Shown here piece after piece: positions 8,298 to 17,975 of a stretch of DNA of 64,000 bases. Each line of letters opens with the position of its first letter. The first letter of the stretch is position 1. The position numbers were made by a program, and so were the translations under genes. The notes beneath the pieces were generated by a model that was given only the letters and a program-made list of their open reading frames with translations, was not told the origin of the DNA and did no database searches. The stretch is from Streptomyces sp. SID11385 (lineage in GTDB: Bacteria; Actinomycetota; Actinomycetes; Streptomycetales; Streptomycetaceae). The DNA is taken from the NCBI RefSeq assembly GCF_010548245.1, contig NZ_JAAGLR010000910.1, positions 1-64,000 on the forward strand. Direction: 5' to 3'.

Positions 8298-9842
8298 ATG
8301 AGCAGCAGCGACCGGAGCCCCGTGGTGGACGTTCAGCAGGCCGGGACACAGGCCCGGACATACGAGATCCGCACCTACGGATGTCAGATGAACGTGCACG
8401 ACTCGGAACGGCTCGCCGGCCTCCTGGAGGGTGCCGGATACGTGCGCGCCCCCGAGGGCGCCGAGGACGGCGGCGCGGACGTCGTCGTCTTCAACACCTG
8501 TGCGGTACGCGAGAACGCCGACAACCGCCTCTACGGCAACCTCGGCCGCCTCGCCCCGAAGAAGACCGAGCGCCCCGGCATGCAGATCGCCGTCGGCGGC
8601 TGCCTCGCGCAGAAGGACAGGCAGACCATCGTCGACCGTGCCCCCTGGGTCGACGTCGTCTTCGGCACCCACAACATCGGCAAGCTCCCAGTCCTCCTCG
8701 AACGCGCCCGCGTGCAGGAGGAAGCCCAGGTCGAGATCGCCGAGTCCCTGGAAGCATTCCCCTCCACGCTGCCGACCCGCCGCGAGTCCGCCTACGCCGC
8801 CTGGGTCTCCGTCTCCGTCGGCTGCAACAACACCTGCACCTTCTGCATCGTCCCCGCCCTGCGCGGCAAGGAGAAGGACCGCAGGCCGGGCGACATCCTG
8901 GCCGAGGTCGAGGCGCTCGTCGCCGAGGGCGTCAGCGAGATCACCCTCCTCGGCCAGAACGTCAATGCTTACGGCAGCGACATCGGCGACCGCGAGGCGT
9001 TCAGCAAGCTGCTGCGAGCCTGCGGCGGCATCGAGGGCCTGGAACGAGTCCGCTTCACGTCCCCGCACCCCCGCGATTTCACCGATGACGTCATCGCCGC
9101 CATGGCCGAGACGCCCAATGTGATGCCCCAGCTGCACATGCCGCTCCAGTCCGGTTCGGACACCGTGCTCCGCGCGATGCGCCGCTCCTACCGCCAGGAC
9201 CGCTACCTCGGCATCATCGAGAAGGTCCGCGCGGCGATCCCCGACGCCGCGATCAGCACGGACATCATCGTGGGCTTCCCGGGCGAGACCGAGGAGGACT
9301 TCGAGCAGACGCTGCACGTCGTGCGCGAGGCCCGCTTCTCCGCGGCGTTCACCTTCCAGTACTCGAAGCGTCCGGGCACCCCGGCCGCCGAGATGGAGAA
9401 CCAGATTCCCAAGGAGGTCGTCCAGAAGCGCTACGAGCGGCTTGTCGCGCTGCAGGAGGAGATCTCCTGGGAGGAGAACAAGAAGCAGGTCGGCCGCACG
9501 CTGGACGTCATGGTCGCCGAGGGGGAAGGACGCAAGGACGGCGCGACCCACCGTCTCTCGGGGCGTGCCCCCGACAATCGCCTCGTCCACTTCACCAAGC
9601 CGCAGGAGCCGGTGCGACCAGGGGACGTCGTGACCGTCGACATCACCTATGCGGCTCCCCACCACCTCCTCGCCGAGGGCACTCCCCGCGGCGTCCGGCG
9701 CACCCGCGCGGGCGACGCCTGGGAGAAGCGCACGACCGCCGAGACCGTCAAGCCGGCCGGCGTGATGCTGGGACTGCCAACCATCGGCGCCCCGGCCCCT
9801 CAGCCGACTGCCGCCGTCACGCAGGGCTGCGGCTGCGACTGA
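8298..9842 (+). CDS. miaB: tRNA methylthiotransferase MiaB
   Basis: Radical-SAM enzyme that adds the 2-methylthio group to N6-isopentenyladenosine at position 37 of tRNAs, following MiaA. It is 514 residues. The N-terminal methylthiotransferase domain supplies cluster ligands Cys29 (YGCQMN), Cys68 (NTCAVRENA) and Cys102 (GGCLAQ). The radical-SAM motif CxxxCxxC is Cys176, Cys180, Cys183. A TRAM RNA-binding domain follows, with a C-terminal tail ending GCGCD. I start at the ATG at 8298; the frame remains open upstream without family similarity. miaA lies 2.7 kb downstream. Confidence 0.96.
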   Translation: MSSSDRSPVVDVQQAGTQARTYEIRTYGCQMNVHDSERLAGLLEGAGYVRAPEGAEDGGADVVVFNTCAVRENADNRLYGNLGRLAPKKTERPGMQIAVGGCLAQKDRQTIVDRAPWVDVVFGTHNIGKLPVLLERARVQEEAQVEIAESLEAFPSTLPTRRESAYAAWVSVSVGCNNTCTFCIVPALRGKEKDRRPGDILAEVEALVAEGVSEITLLGQNVNAYGSDIGDREAFSKLLRACGGIEGLERVRFTSPHPRDFTDDVIAAMAETPNVMPQLHMPLQSGSDTVLRAMRRSYRQDRYLGIIEKVRAAIPDAAISTDIIVGFPGETEEDFEQTLHVVREARFSAAFTFQYSKRPGTPAAEMENQIPKEVVQKRYERLVALQEEISWEENKKQVGRTLDVMVAEGEGRKDGATHRLSGRAPDNRLVHFTKPQEPVRPGDVVTVDITYAAPHHLLAEGTPRGVRRTRAGDAWEKRTTAETVKPAGVMLGLPTIGAPAPQPTAAVTQGCGCD

Positions 9843-10581
9843 CCTCCGACGGGGGCTTCGCGGAGCGCACGCGGGGTATGCCCTGGCGTGGGCGCGGGGC
9901 CGAGCCCGGACGGAGAGGCCGCACCCGTGCGGGCCGGCGCAGGCGCGGTAGCGCGCACGGGTGGGCGGTGGAGTCCGTGCGACGGGATCGAGCGGGCGCG
10001 GGGCGGGGACCGAGCCCGCACGCAGCGGGCAGTGCGGCCGGGCTGAAGTCAGGGCGGTGCCGGGAGGACGGTCCAGCGACCGTACGTCGGCCGAGGCGCA
10101 CGACCGTACGGCGGTAGGAGCACCTCCGACACCGGACGGACGCGCCCGCACGGTCCTGCCATGCGCGGATTCGCTCCGCGCAGCTTTGTCCTGCCCTGCG
10201 CGAGCGCGGGCCCGGACACCGGGTCTCGCCGCCCCCCGCTGGGCCAGCCGACAGGCTTTCGCGGCGCCGTACTCGCCGAAGCCTCCGGTGCCGACGTCAA
10301 CCGGTGTCTGCACTCCACCGCGCTTGCCGAGGCACTCTCGCCAGTGCCAGTGCCAGTGCCAGTGCCAGTGCCAGCCGATGACCTCGCGCCGCCGCGCTTG
10401 CCGAGGCAACCCCGCCCCGTCAGTGCCGCCGACGCCCTGCACCGCCGCACCCGCCGCCCCATCCACCTGCCCCAGCTCACCGCTTCTGCCGACCCATCCC
10501 ACCGAGCCCACCCCGCCCCACCGTGCCGGCCCGCACCGCTACCCCCCGCCCCACCGCTCCCCGCGGGTTACGCTGCCGATC
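9843..10581. other. Long non-coding gap after miaB
   Basis: This 739-base stretch has open frames on both strands, but all are arginine/proline-rich, typical of GC-rich shadow frames, and none has a convincing start or domain. It holds a hexamer repeat (10341-10374) and a near-duplicated block GCGCTTGCCGAGGCA at about 10320-10334 and 10393-10407. It may be a decayed gene or a repeat-rich spacer. Confidence 0.5.
10341..10374. repeat. CCAGTG hexamer tandem repeat
   Basis: The hexamer CCAGTG is repeated 5.7 times without interruption. It lies within the long gap between miaB and the next gene. Short tandem arrays like this change length by slippage, so copy number may differ among strains. Confidence 0.9.
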
Positions 10582-11313
10582 ATGCTTGTCGCCGCTGCCG
10601 TCTGCCCGTGTCCTCCGTTGCTGGTTCCCCGGATCGCGGCGGGGGCCGCCGTGGAACTCGACGCCTTGCGGGGCGCGTGTGCCGACGCGCTCTCCGTGCT
10701 TGCCGCATCGCGGCCCGACCGGCTGCTCGTCCTCGGACCCGTGGCGGGGACTGGGGCCGTGCGCCACGGCGAAGGCGCGCGAGGCGGCTTCCACGGGTTC
10801 GGGGTGCCCGTGACCGTACGGCTCACGCGGATGGGACTGGCAGAGTCGGCACGTACGACGGAGGCCGGTCCTGCCCTGCCCGCTTCCCTTGCCGTGGGCG
10901 CCTGGCTGCTGGAGCACGCCGCCTGGGCGGCGGCGCCGGTCTCCGGGCTCGCGGTCGGCGAGGAGAGCGGGACCAAGGAGTGCCTGGCCCTCGGCGAGTC
11001 GCTGCGTGTCCCTGACGAGCGACTGGCGGTGCTGGTCCTGGGCGACGGGAGCGCAACGCGTACGGTCAAGGCTCCCGGATACCTGGACGAGCGGGCCGCT
11101 CCGTGGGACGGCGCCGTCGCGAAGGCACTCGCCGACGCGGACATCGACACCCTCGCCGGACTCGACCCCGCTACCGCCCGGGTGCTCGGCTGTGCCGGGC
11201 GGGCCCCGTGGCAGGTGCTCGCCGGTGCCGCGCGCGGCACGGATCTCACGGGCAGCCTGTTGTACGACGAGGCACCCTACGGGGTCGGCTACTTCGTCGC
11301 CGCGTGGTCCTGA
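10582..11313 (+). CDS. Class III extradiol dioxygenase-like protein
   Basis: 243-residue protein starting MLVAAAVCPCPPLLVP. It resembles the class III extradiol ring-cleavage dioxygenase subunit-B-like proteins found next to miaB in Streptomyces. The Cys-Pro-Cys-Pro near the N-terminus and the LLVLGP segment are characteristic of this group. No iron-ligand set can be confirmed by eye, so true dioxygenase activity is doubtful. Conserved position between miaB and miaA suggests a housekeeping role that I cannot name. Confidence 0.75.
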   Translation: MLVAAAVCPCPPLLVPRIAAGAAVELDALRGACADALSVLAASRPDRLLVLGPVAGTGAVRHGEGARGGFHGFGVPVTVRLTRMGLAESARTTEAGPALPASLAVGAWLLEHAAWAAAPVSGLAVGEESGTKECLALGESLRVPDERLAVLVLGDGSATRTVKAPGYLDERAAPWDGAVAKALADADIDTLAGLDPATARVLGCAGRAPWQVLAGAARGTDLTGSLLYDEAPYGVGYFVAAWS

Positions 11314-11440
11314 GCCTTTTCCGCCCAGGCGGGCGGCTGACAGACGGCGTACCGCACGGATCGCCGGACGCCGCAGGGCTCCCGCCCGCAGGCCGCTGAC
11401 AGGCGGCTACGAGCGCGCGCAGCCACCCCGCGCGGGCTCC

Positions 11441-11716
11441 TCAGCTTCCCGAGGAGCCCGGCGGCTGCTGCGACCCACCGCTCCGGCCCTCGCCACCGGC
11501 CTCGCCGTCCTTCTTGCCCATCCGTTCGACGGCGTCCTTGGCCTTGTCCGTGCCCGACTGGATGCGGTCGGAGTACTTGCCCTTCGTGCGCTCGTCGACG
11601 GTTTTGGCCGCCTTGTCGAGGCCGTCGCCGATCTTGTCGCCGTGTTGCTGCGCGAGATCGGCCACCTTGTCCTTCGCCGGGGACAGTCGTGCCCGCATGT
11701 TGTCGATGAAACCCAT
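11441..11716 (-). CDS. MT0933-like antitoxin family protein
   Basis: 91-residue hydrophilic protein, MGFIDNMRARLSPAKDKVADLAQQHGDKI, with a helical lysine/aspartate-rich core and a Gly/Ser/Pro tail. It fits the MT0933-like (Rv0909-type) antitoxin family common in actinobacteria. No toxin gene adjoins it: the neighbours are a dioxygenase-like gene and an acidic low-complexity gene. Toxin-antitoxin function is therefore unproven. Confidence 0.7.
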   Translation of the reverse strand: MGFIDNMRARLSPAKDKVADLAQQHGDKIGDGLDKAAKTVDERTKGKYSDRIQSGTDKAKDAVERMGKKDGEAGGEGRSGGSQQPPGSSGS

Positions 11717-11869
11717 GGGGTCCCTCCTCGCCGGAAACCGGGAAGACGACGCCCCGCGCGGAGCGCCTACTGCTGGCTTACTACGGATCGGCCGCGCGCG
11801 CCTGTCGGGCCCCCGGGCAGGTGGCCCGTCCCGGAGGGCTCGGCAGGCGCGCGCGAGTGCCGCTCGCGC

Positions 11870-12391
11870 TCAGCGACGAACGTGGTCGGCGGCCTCGCGC
11901 TCGGCGGCCTCGTCGACCGACTGCTGCTTGGGGATGCCCCCCTCGGCGGTCTCGCCGTCGCTCGCGCCATCGGCGGCGCCGACCGTCTCCGTCGCCCCGG
12001 CGGCCACCTTGTCGGCACCCTCCTCGCCGGACGCGACACCGGGCGCGGAAGACGCGGGCTCTGTCGCGTCCGCACCGGCCGTGTCGGCACCGGTCGCCTT
12101 CGCACCGGCGCCTTCGCCCTCAGCGACGGCCTCCGCCGGGGCCGCGCCCTCCGTCTCCGGCTCGGCCGCCCCCGCCCCGGTTCCGACCGCGTCACCCTTC
12201 ACACCGGCGGCACCCGCAGTGTCCGCATCGGCGGCGTCCGTACCGGCAGCCTGCGCATCGGCAGTCTTCGCGCCAGGGCCCTCCGTGCCGTCCTCGCCGG
12301 TTTCTTCGGCCGCCGGAGCGGCCTCCCCCTGCGGGGTTGACGCGGGATCGGTCGCCTGCGGCTTGCGGCGGAGGAAGGAGAAGAGGCCCAT
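11870..12391 (-). CDS. Acidic low-complexity protein, function unknown
   Basis: 173 residues beginning MGLFSFLRRKPQA, a short basic-hydrophobic head, followed by an Ala/Glu/Thr/Gly-rich disordered body made of loose AGAD/AGTD repeats and ending DEAAEREAADHVRR. It is divergent from miaA. I recognise no enzyme domain. The MGLFSFLRRK start is seen in other Streptomyces proteins and might be a membrane or partner tag; that is speculation. Confidence 0.6.
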   Translation of the reverse strand: MGLFSFLRRKPQATDPASTPQGEAAPAAEETGEDGTEGPGAKTADAQAAGTDAADADTAGAAGVKGDAVGTGAGAAEPETEGAAPAEAVAEGEGAGAKATGADTAGADATEPASSAPGVASGEEGADKVAAGATETVGAADGASDGETAEGGIPKQQSVDEAAEREAADHVRR

Positions 12392-12575
12392 TGCGTGCTC
12401 CAAGGGACAGGTGGTGACAGGTGGACACGGGCGGGGGCGGCGCAGAGACTGCGCGCGGCCACGGCCCCGGCGGCCCGCGACCGACGGTCGGGACCTCGCA
12501 ACGGCAAACGAGGCGGCCCGCGTCGCGTCACGTAACTCGTTCGAGGCGCTCCTGCTGGTTTGGGACACTGGGACA

Positions 12576-13514
12576 GTGAGTACCGCACCCCCCACCCCAC
12601 GGGTCATCGCCGTCGTCGGGCCTACCGCCGCGGGCAAGTCCGATCTCGGCGTCTTCCTCGCCCGGCGACTCGGCGGCGAAGTCGTCAACGCCGATTCCAT
12701 GCAGCTCTACCGTGGGATGGATATCGGGACCGCGAAATTGACGCTCGCCGAACGCGAGGGCGTCCCTCACCACCTCCTCGACATCTGGGACGTCACCCGC
12801 ACAGCGAGCGTCGCCGAGTACCAGGCGCTGGCGCGCGCCGAGATCGATCGGCTGCTCTCCGAAGGCCGTGTCCCCGTGCTCGTGGGCGGTTCGGGGCTCT
12901 ACGTGCGAGGCGTCGTCGACCGGATGGAGTTCCCCGGCACCGACCCGGCCGTCCGCGCGCGTCTGGAAGCCGAACTGGAGGAGGCGGGCCCCGCCGTGCT
13001 GCACGCGCGGCTCGCGCGCGCCGACCCCGAGGCGGCTGCCGCGATCCTCGCCGGCAACGGGCGTCGCATCGTGCGCGCCCTGGAGGTCATCGAGATCACC
13101 GGCAAGCCCTTCACCGCGAACCTGCCGGGGCGCGAGGCGTACTACGAGACGCTCCAGATCGGGGTCGACGTCGCTCGGCCCGAACTCGACGCACGCATCG
13201 CCCGGCGCGTCGACGTGATGTGGGAACGCGGCCTCGTCGCGGAGGTCCGCGCGCTGGAGAGGCAGGGACTACGGGAGGGCCGCACCGCGTCGCGCGCGCT
13301 CGGCTACCAGCAGGTCCTCGCCGCGCTCGCCGGGGAGTGCGATGAGGAGGAGGCGCGCGCGGAGACCGTGCGCGCTACGAAGCGCTTCGCGCGCCGCCAG
13401 GACACGTGGTTCCGGCGCGATCCCCGTATCCACTGGCTCGATGGGGGACTCTCCGGACGAGAGGAACTTTCCGGACGTGCTCTGGCGTTGGTCGAACGGG
13501 CGGTTACAGCCTGA
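12576..13514 (+). CDS. miaA: tRNA dimethylallyltransferase MiaA
   Basis: Transfers the dimethylallyl group to N6 of adenosine-37 in tRNAs reading UNN codons, the substrate for MiaB. It is 312 residues, normal length. The P-loop GPTAAGKS is at residues 15-22, followed by the DSMQ-containing substrate loop NADSMQLYRGMDIGTAK. The later motifs GGSGLYVRGV and TRQ-like RRQDTWFRRDPRI are present. The GTG at 12576 gives the canonical N-terminus (MSTAPPTPRVIAVVGP). Confidence 0.96.
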   Translation: MSTAPPTPRVIAVVGPTAAGKSDLGVFLARRLGGEVVNADSMQLYRGMDIGTAKLTLAEREGVPHHLLDIWDVTRTASVAEYQALARAEIDRLLSEGRVPVLVGGSGLYVRGVVDRMEFPGTDPAVRARLEAELEEAGPAVLHARLARADPEAAAAILAGNGRRIVRALEVIEITGKPFTANLPGREAYYETLQIGVDVARPELDARIARRVDVMWERGLVAEVRALERQGLREGRTASRALGYQQVLAALAGECDEEEARAETVRATKRFARRQDTWFRRDPRIHWLDGGLSGREELSGRALALVERAVTA

Positions 13515-13616
13515 TCACGTGATGGCATCGGGACGCTCCGGGCGTCCTACGGGCCCCCGACGCCGTGCCATCATCAAGCTGCGATCGACCTGGCGGAGTC
13601 CGAGTGGGAGGGCACA

Positions 13617-14135
13617 GTGGCGATGGAGGCCGGCCCTCGTGACACCGGACGCGAAGAGCGGGAGCAGCTCGTCCAGGACGGCCCAGCCGACGACCCCCCG
13701 CCGATCGCCGACCGGGTAGTGGCGGACGGTGAGGCAGTGGCCCTGGGTGTGCTTCCCTCGGGCCGCGACGACGTCGCGGCGGACGAAGCGGTCGTCGAGG
13801 ACGGCGCCGTGGAGGTCGAGCTGAGGCCGCAGCGCAGACTGCGCCTGTGGCAGCTCGCGCCCATCGTCGTGCTGGCCGCGATCGGCTCGCTGATGTTCGC
13901 CTTCCCGCTCGCTTTCGAGGCCGGTGACGGCGGCGCCGTCGTCGCGATGCTCGGCCTCCTGCTCAGCTCGTCCGCGGCAGGCGGCGCCGTGATGGCGGCC
14001 CGCCGCGTCGGCTACAACTGGCCGGGGCTCGCCCAGGGCGGCGGAAAGCGCCAGTGGCGAGCCATCGGCCTCTACATGACCGTCGTTCTCGTCGTCGCGG
14101 GCCTCGCTGTCTGGCGCGTCGCGCGGCTGCGCTGA
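13617..14135 (+). CDS. Small membrane protein, function unknown
   Basis: 172 residues with an acidic N-terminal half (about 75 residues) and three hydrophobic segments after it: LAPIVVLAAIGSLMFAFPLAF, a Gly/Ser/Ala-rich span, and YMTVVLVVAGLAVWRV at the C-terminus. GTG start with GGGAGG upstream. It lies between miaA and dapF, a position conserved in Streptomyces. No functional motif is visible. Confidence 0.75.
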   Translation: MAMEAGPRDTGREEREQLVQDGPADDPPPIADRVVADGEAVALGVLPSGRDDVAADEAVVEDGAVEVELRPQRRLRLWQLAPIVVLAAIGSLMFAFPLAFEAGDGGAVVAMLGLLLSSSAAGGAVMAARRVGYNWPGLAQGGGKRQWRAIGLYMTVVLVVAGLAVWRVARLR

Positions 14136-14229
14136 GCGCCTGCGCCGAGCCCCGGCCCCGGGGGGCCCTTGGCCCCGTACGCCTGCGGACCCACCCCCTC
14201 CACCCCGCGCGCGGACATCGGCGCCGTCG

Positions 14230-14300
14230 CCCCGTACGGCCGCGCGGACCCCGCGCTCCGCCCCGTACGGCCGCGCGGACCCCGCGCTCCGCCCCGTACG
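14230..14300. repeat. 31-bp tandem duplication upstream of dapF
   Basis: A 31-base unit at 14230-14260 is exactly repeated at 14261-14291, and the first 9 bases appear a third time at 14292-14300. The array ends 8 bases before the dapF start codon. It therefore occupies the expected promoter and leader of dapF. Confidence 0.9.
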
Positions 14301-14308
14301 ATCGAAGG

Positions 14309-15196
14309 ATGAGCACCGCGATCGGCTTCCTCAAGGGCCACGGCACGCAGAACGACTTCGTGATCATTCCCGACCCGGAGAACGCCCTCGACCTGGCTCC
14401 CGCCGCGGTCGCCGCCCTCTGCGACCGGCGCGCGGGGATCGGCGGCGACGGGCTGCTGCACGTCGTGCGCTCCGCCGCGCACCCGGAGGCCCGCGCGTAC
14501 GCCGACGAGGCCGAGTGGTTCATGGACTACCGCAACGCGGACGGCTCCGTCGCCGAGATGTGCGGGAACGGCGTCCGGGTCTTCGCCCGGTACCTCCAGC
14601 GCGCAGGACACGTGGGCGCCGGGGAACTGGCGGTCGCGACGCGGGCCGGGATCAAGCGCGCCCACCTGGCCAAGGAGGAGACGCCCGGCATCCCCGGCGA
14701 GATCACCGTGGAGATGGGCGTCGCACGGCTGCCCGAGGGCGAGGTCGAGGTCCGGGTCGGCTCCGGGCTGCGCCCCGCCACGCACGTCGACATGGGCAAT
14801 CCGCACGCCGTCACCTTCGTCACCGACCTCGCCGAGGCCGGTGAGCTGCGCACCGCCCCCGAGGTGCTCCCGGCGAGCGCCTACCCGCACGGCGTGAACG
14901 TCGAGTTCGTCGTGGACCGTGCCCCCGGAGCGCTCGCGATGCGCGTGCACGAACGCGGCTCCGGCGAGACGCGCTCCTGCGGTACGGGCGCCTGCGCCGT
15001 CGCCGTGGCCGCCGCGCGCAGGGACGGCCTCGACCCCGCGCGTACGGGCCGCTCCGCCACGTACACCGTCGACCTGCCCGGCGGCCGGCTCACCATCACC
15101 GAACGCGCCGACGGAGTCGTGGAGATGACCGGGCCCGCGGTCCTCGTCGCCGAGGGCACGATCGACCGGGAGTGGCTGGCGGCGCTGACCGCCTGA
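14309..15196 (+). CDS. dapF: Diaminopimelate epimerase DapF
   Basis: Converts LL- to meso-diaminopimelate in lysine and peptidoglycan synthesis. Streptomyces cell walls use the LL form, so the enzyme mainly feeds lysine. It is 295 residues. The two catalytic cysteines are Cys85 in MCGNGVR and Cys224 in SCGTGA, both in their standard contexts. The start TAIGFLKGHGTQNDF is typical. The start ATG follows GAAGG. Confidence 0.96.
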   Translation: MSTAIGFLKGHGTQNDFVIIPDPENALDLAPAAVAALCDRRAGIGGDGLLHVVRSAAHPEARAYADEAEWFMDYRNADGSVAEMCGNGVRVFARYLQRAGHVGAGELAVATRAGIKRAHLAKEETPGIPGEITVEMGVARLPEGEVEVRVGSGLRPATHVDMGNPHAVTFVTDLAEAGELRTAPEVLPASAYPHGVNVEFVVDRAPGALAMRVHERGSGETRSCGTGACAVAVAAARRDGLDPARTGRSATYTVDLPGGRLTITERADGVVEMTGPAVLVAEGTIDREWLAALTA

Positions 15197-15490
15197 GTAC
15201 CCGGGCGGGGTTCCGGGAGAGGTTAGCCGCGCGGGCGCCGCACCCCCCGGCGGGCGCCCGACGCGTAACCGGGGCAACGCGCGAGCGCCGCAAAGGTCAC
15301 TCCCCACGCCCGTGTCGCCCGCCGACTTCGCTCGAATGGGTGATCCCTTTCACGCTCGGCGAGAGGCGGTCGGCGGCGCGTGGTGGGCTCGATAGCATCA
15401 AGCACCGGCCCGGACGGGGACACCGCCCGCTGTCCCGGGGCCCCGTGCTCCGGGCATCCCGTCGACCGGTCGACGCAGCCGGAGGTGCCC

Positions 15491-17779
15491 ATGAGTGCGG
15501 AGGCAATGAATCCAGCGACGCCCGGGGGGCCTCCCGATGCCCTCCAGGCAGCCGGCGCCGCGCAGCCTCGCAAGCGCGCCCGGCACCGCATCGACCTGCG
15601 CCGCCTCGGCCGGGCGGCACTCCTCGGCCACACCGGCCGCGACCGCGCCCCCGACGCGATCGCGCACGTCGTCGACGCCCACCGCGCCCACCACCCCGAC
15701 GCCGATGTCGACACGCTGCGCCGCGCCTACGTCCTCGCCGAGTCCTCGCACCGCGGCCAGATGCGCAAGAGCGGCGAGCCCTACATCACGCACCCGCTCG
15801 CCGTGACGCTGATCCTCGCGGAACTCGGCGCGGAGACCACGACCCTGACGGCGGCGCTCCTGCACGACACGGTCGAGGACACCGACGTCACCCTCGACCA
15901 GGTCCGCGCCGAGTTCGGCAGCGAGGTCGGTTACCTCGTCGACGGGGTCACGAAGCTGGAGAAGGTCGACTACGGTGCGGCCGCCGAACCCGAGACCTTC
16001 CGCAAGATGCTCCTCGCGACCGGCAACGACGTACGCGTCATGTCGATCAAGCTCGCCGACCGCCTCCACAACGTCCGCACCCTCGGCGTCATGCGGCGCG
16101 AGAAACAGGTCAGGATCGCGAAGGTCACACGCGACGTCCTCATCCCGCTCGCCGAACGGCTCGGCGTGCAGACGCTCAAGACCGAACTGGAGGACCGGGT
16201 CTTCGCCATCCTCCATCCCGAGGAGTACGAGGAGACGCGCCGCCTCATCGTCGACCACTTCGCTTCGCCCGATCCCCTCGCCGCCGTCGCCGAACGAGTG
16301 CGCGAGGTGCTGCGCGAGGCAGATCTCAGCGCGGATGTACAGCTCCGGCCCCGTCACTTCGTCTCCGTCCACCGTGTCCACCGCAAGCGCGGCCGGCTCG
16401 GCGACACCGACTTCGGGCGCCTGCTCGTCCTGGTCGGCGAGACCGCCGACTGCTACGCGGTACTCGGGGAACTGCATACCTGCCTGACCCCGGTGGTCGC
16501 CGAGTTCAAGGACTTCATCGCGGTCCCGAAGTTCAATCTGTACCAGTCCCTGCACACCGCTCTCGCGACGCCGGAGGGCGGCATCGCGGAAGTCCTCATC
16601 CGTACGCGGCAGATGCACCGCGTCGCCGAGGCGGGTGTCGTCGCGCTCGGCAATCCGTACGCGGTGGGCGCCGACCAAGGACCAGGGGGTACGGGACGGG
16701 GCGCCGCGCACGGCGGGCCGGGCGGCCGGGACCCGCAGGGCACGCCGGACATGGCGCCTCTCGACGGGAAGGCCGCCGAACCGGCCCTCGGCACGGAACC
16801 CGTGGAGACCGCGGAGGCGGCGGAGGCCGCCGATGCCGAGCGGGCCGACCCGACCCGCCCCGGCTGGCTCTCCCGGCTCCTGCAATGGCAGAGCGCGGTG
16901 CCCGATTCGGAGCTGTTCTGGTCCGTGCTGCGCGAGGATCTGGCCCACAACCGCGAGATCACCGTCTTCCGCCAGGGGGGCGGGGCGCTCGGGCTGCCTG
17001 CGGGCGCGAGCTGCGTCGACGCCGCGTACGCGCAGTACGGCGAAGACGCGCACGCGTGTATGGGCGCGGTCGTCAACGGCCGCCTCGCGCCACTGAGCAC
17101 CGTCCTTGAGGACGGCGACACGGTCCAGCTCCTCATGGGCCAGGACGCCGCCGGTGGCGGCCCCTCGCCCGAGTGGCTCGACCACGTACGTACCCCCGCC
17201 GCCGGGCTGGCCATCCGCCGCTGGCTCACGGCGCACCCCGCCGACACCCCCGCCGAGGACGCGCGGCGGGAAGAGCCCCTTTCCCGTCCCACACTCCCCG
17301 CCCCCGCCGCGCGGACGCTCGCCGCGAGCGTCACGGTCGACCAGCCCGGCGCGACGGTGCGCCTCGCGGGCTGCTGCACTCCGGTGCCGCCCGACGCCGT
17401 CACGGCGTTCGCGGTACGGGGCAACGCGGTCACCGTGCACCGCGCCGAGTGCCCCCGGGCGGTACGCATGGCCGCGGCCGGCCGGCGCACGGTCGGCGCG
17501 GACTGGGGCGACACCGGCGACTGCCGCGTCACCCTGCGGGCCGCCTCCTTCGGACGGCCCCACCTGCTCGCCGACCTCACGGAAGCGATCGCGGGGGAGG
17601 GCGTCGCGGTCATCTCGGCCACGGTCGAGCCTCCGAGCGAGCACGGCGTACGCCACACGTACACGCTCCACCTGCCCGACGCCACCCGCCTGCCGGGGCT
17701 CATGCGCGCCATGCGGGACGTGCCGGGCGTGTACGACGTGAGCAGGGCGCGCAGTGCGGCGCCCGCGTCCGGGGTCTGA
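15491..17779 (+). CDS. rshA: RelA/SpoT homologue RshA
   Basis: Long RelA/SpoT homologue, 762 residues, making or degrading (p)ppGpp. The HD hydrolase domain is intact (His125-Asp126 in HDTVEDT). The synthetase-like domain has EFKDFIAVPKFNLYQSLHT; the usual DLLAxRVIV strand reads DFGRLLVLV, so its Arg is displaced. A Gly/Glu/Ala-rich linker precedes a TGS domain (about 489-550), and an ACT domain closes the protein (about 678-750). Start ATG has GGAGG 5 bases upstream. Position after dapF matches S. coelicolor rshA, distinct from relA. Net synthesis versus hydrolysis cannot be settled by eye. Confidence 0.88.
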   Translation: MSAEAMNPATPGGPPDALQAAGAAQPRKRARHRIDLRRLGRAALLGHTGRDRAPDAIAHVVDAHRAHHPDADVDTLRRAYVLAESSHRGQMRKSGEPYITHPLAVTLILAELGAETTTLTAALLHDTVEDTDVTLDQVRAEFGSEVGYLVDGVTKLEKVDYGAAAEPETFRKMLLATGNDVRVMSIKLADRLHNVRTLGVMRREKQVRIAKVTRDVLIPLAERLGVQTLKTELEDRVFAILHPEEYEETRRLIVDHFASPDPLAAVAERVREVLREADLSADVQLRPRHFVSVHRVHRKRGRLGDTDFGRLLVLVGETADCYAVLGELHTCLTPVVAEFKDFIAVPKFNLYQSLHTALATPEGGIAEVLIRTRQMHRVAEAGVVALGNPYAVGADQGPGGTGRGAAHGGPGGRDPQGTPDMAPLDGKAAEPALGTEPVETAEAAEAADAERADPTRPGWLSRLLQWQSAVPDSELFWSVLREDLAHNREITVFRQGGGALGLPAGASCVDAAYAQYGEDAHACMGAVVNGRLAPLSTVLEDGDTVQLLMGQDAAGGGPSPEWLDHVRTPAAGLAIRRWLTAHPADTPAEDARREEPLSRPTLPAPAARTLAASVTVDQPGATVRLAGCCTPVPPDAVTAFAVRGNAVTVHRAECPRAVRMAAAGRRTVGADWGDTGDCRVTLRAASFGRPHLLADLTEAIAGEGVAVISATVEPPSEHGVRHTYTLHLPDATRLPGLMRAMRDVPGVYDVSRARSAAPASGV

Positions 17780-17975
17780 GGCAGGACCGGTACCAGCCTC
17801 CAGCAGAGAGGTTTCTGCTCCGGCATCACGCGGGGGACGGAGCATGTAGGTGGCGCCGATGCGCCGTGAGCCGTTTGCGCCCAAGACGTCAGCAAGGCGA
17901 GAAGGAACTGACTCCTTCGGGTTGTTCTGCGCGCTGAATGGTTGCTGTGCGTATCCGTTGCGGTAACTCCGAGTC

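Noticed and set aside
10161-11015. 284-residue frame across the gap and the dioxygenase-like gene
   Set aside because: Arg/Pro-rich shadow; its second half lies in another frame of a supported gene.
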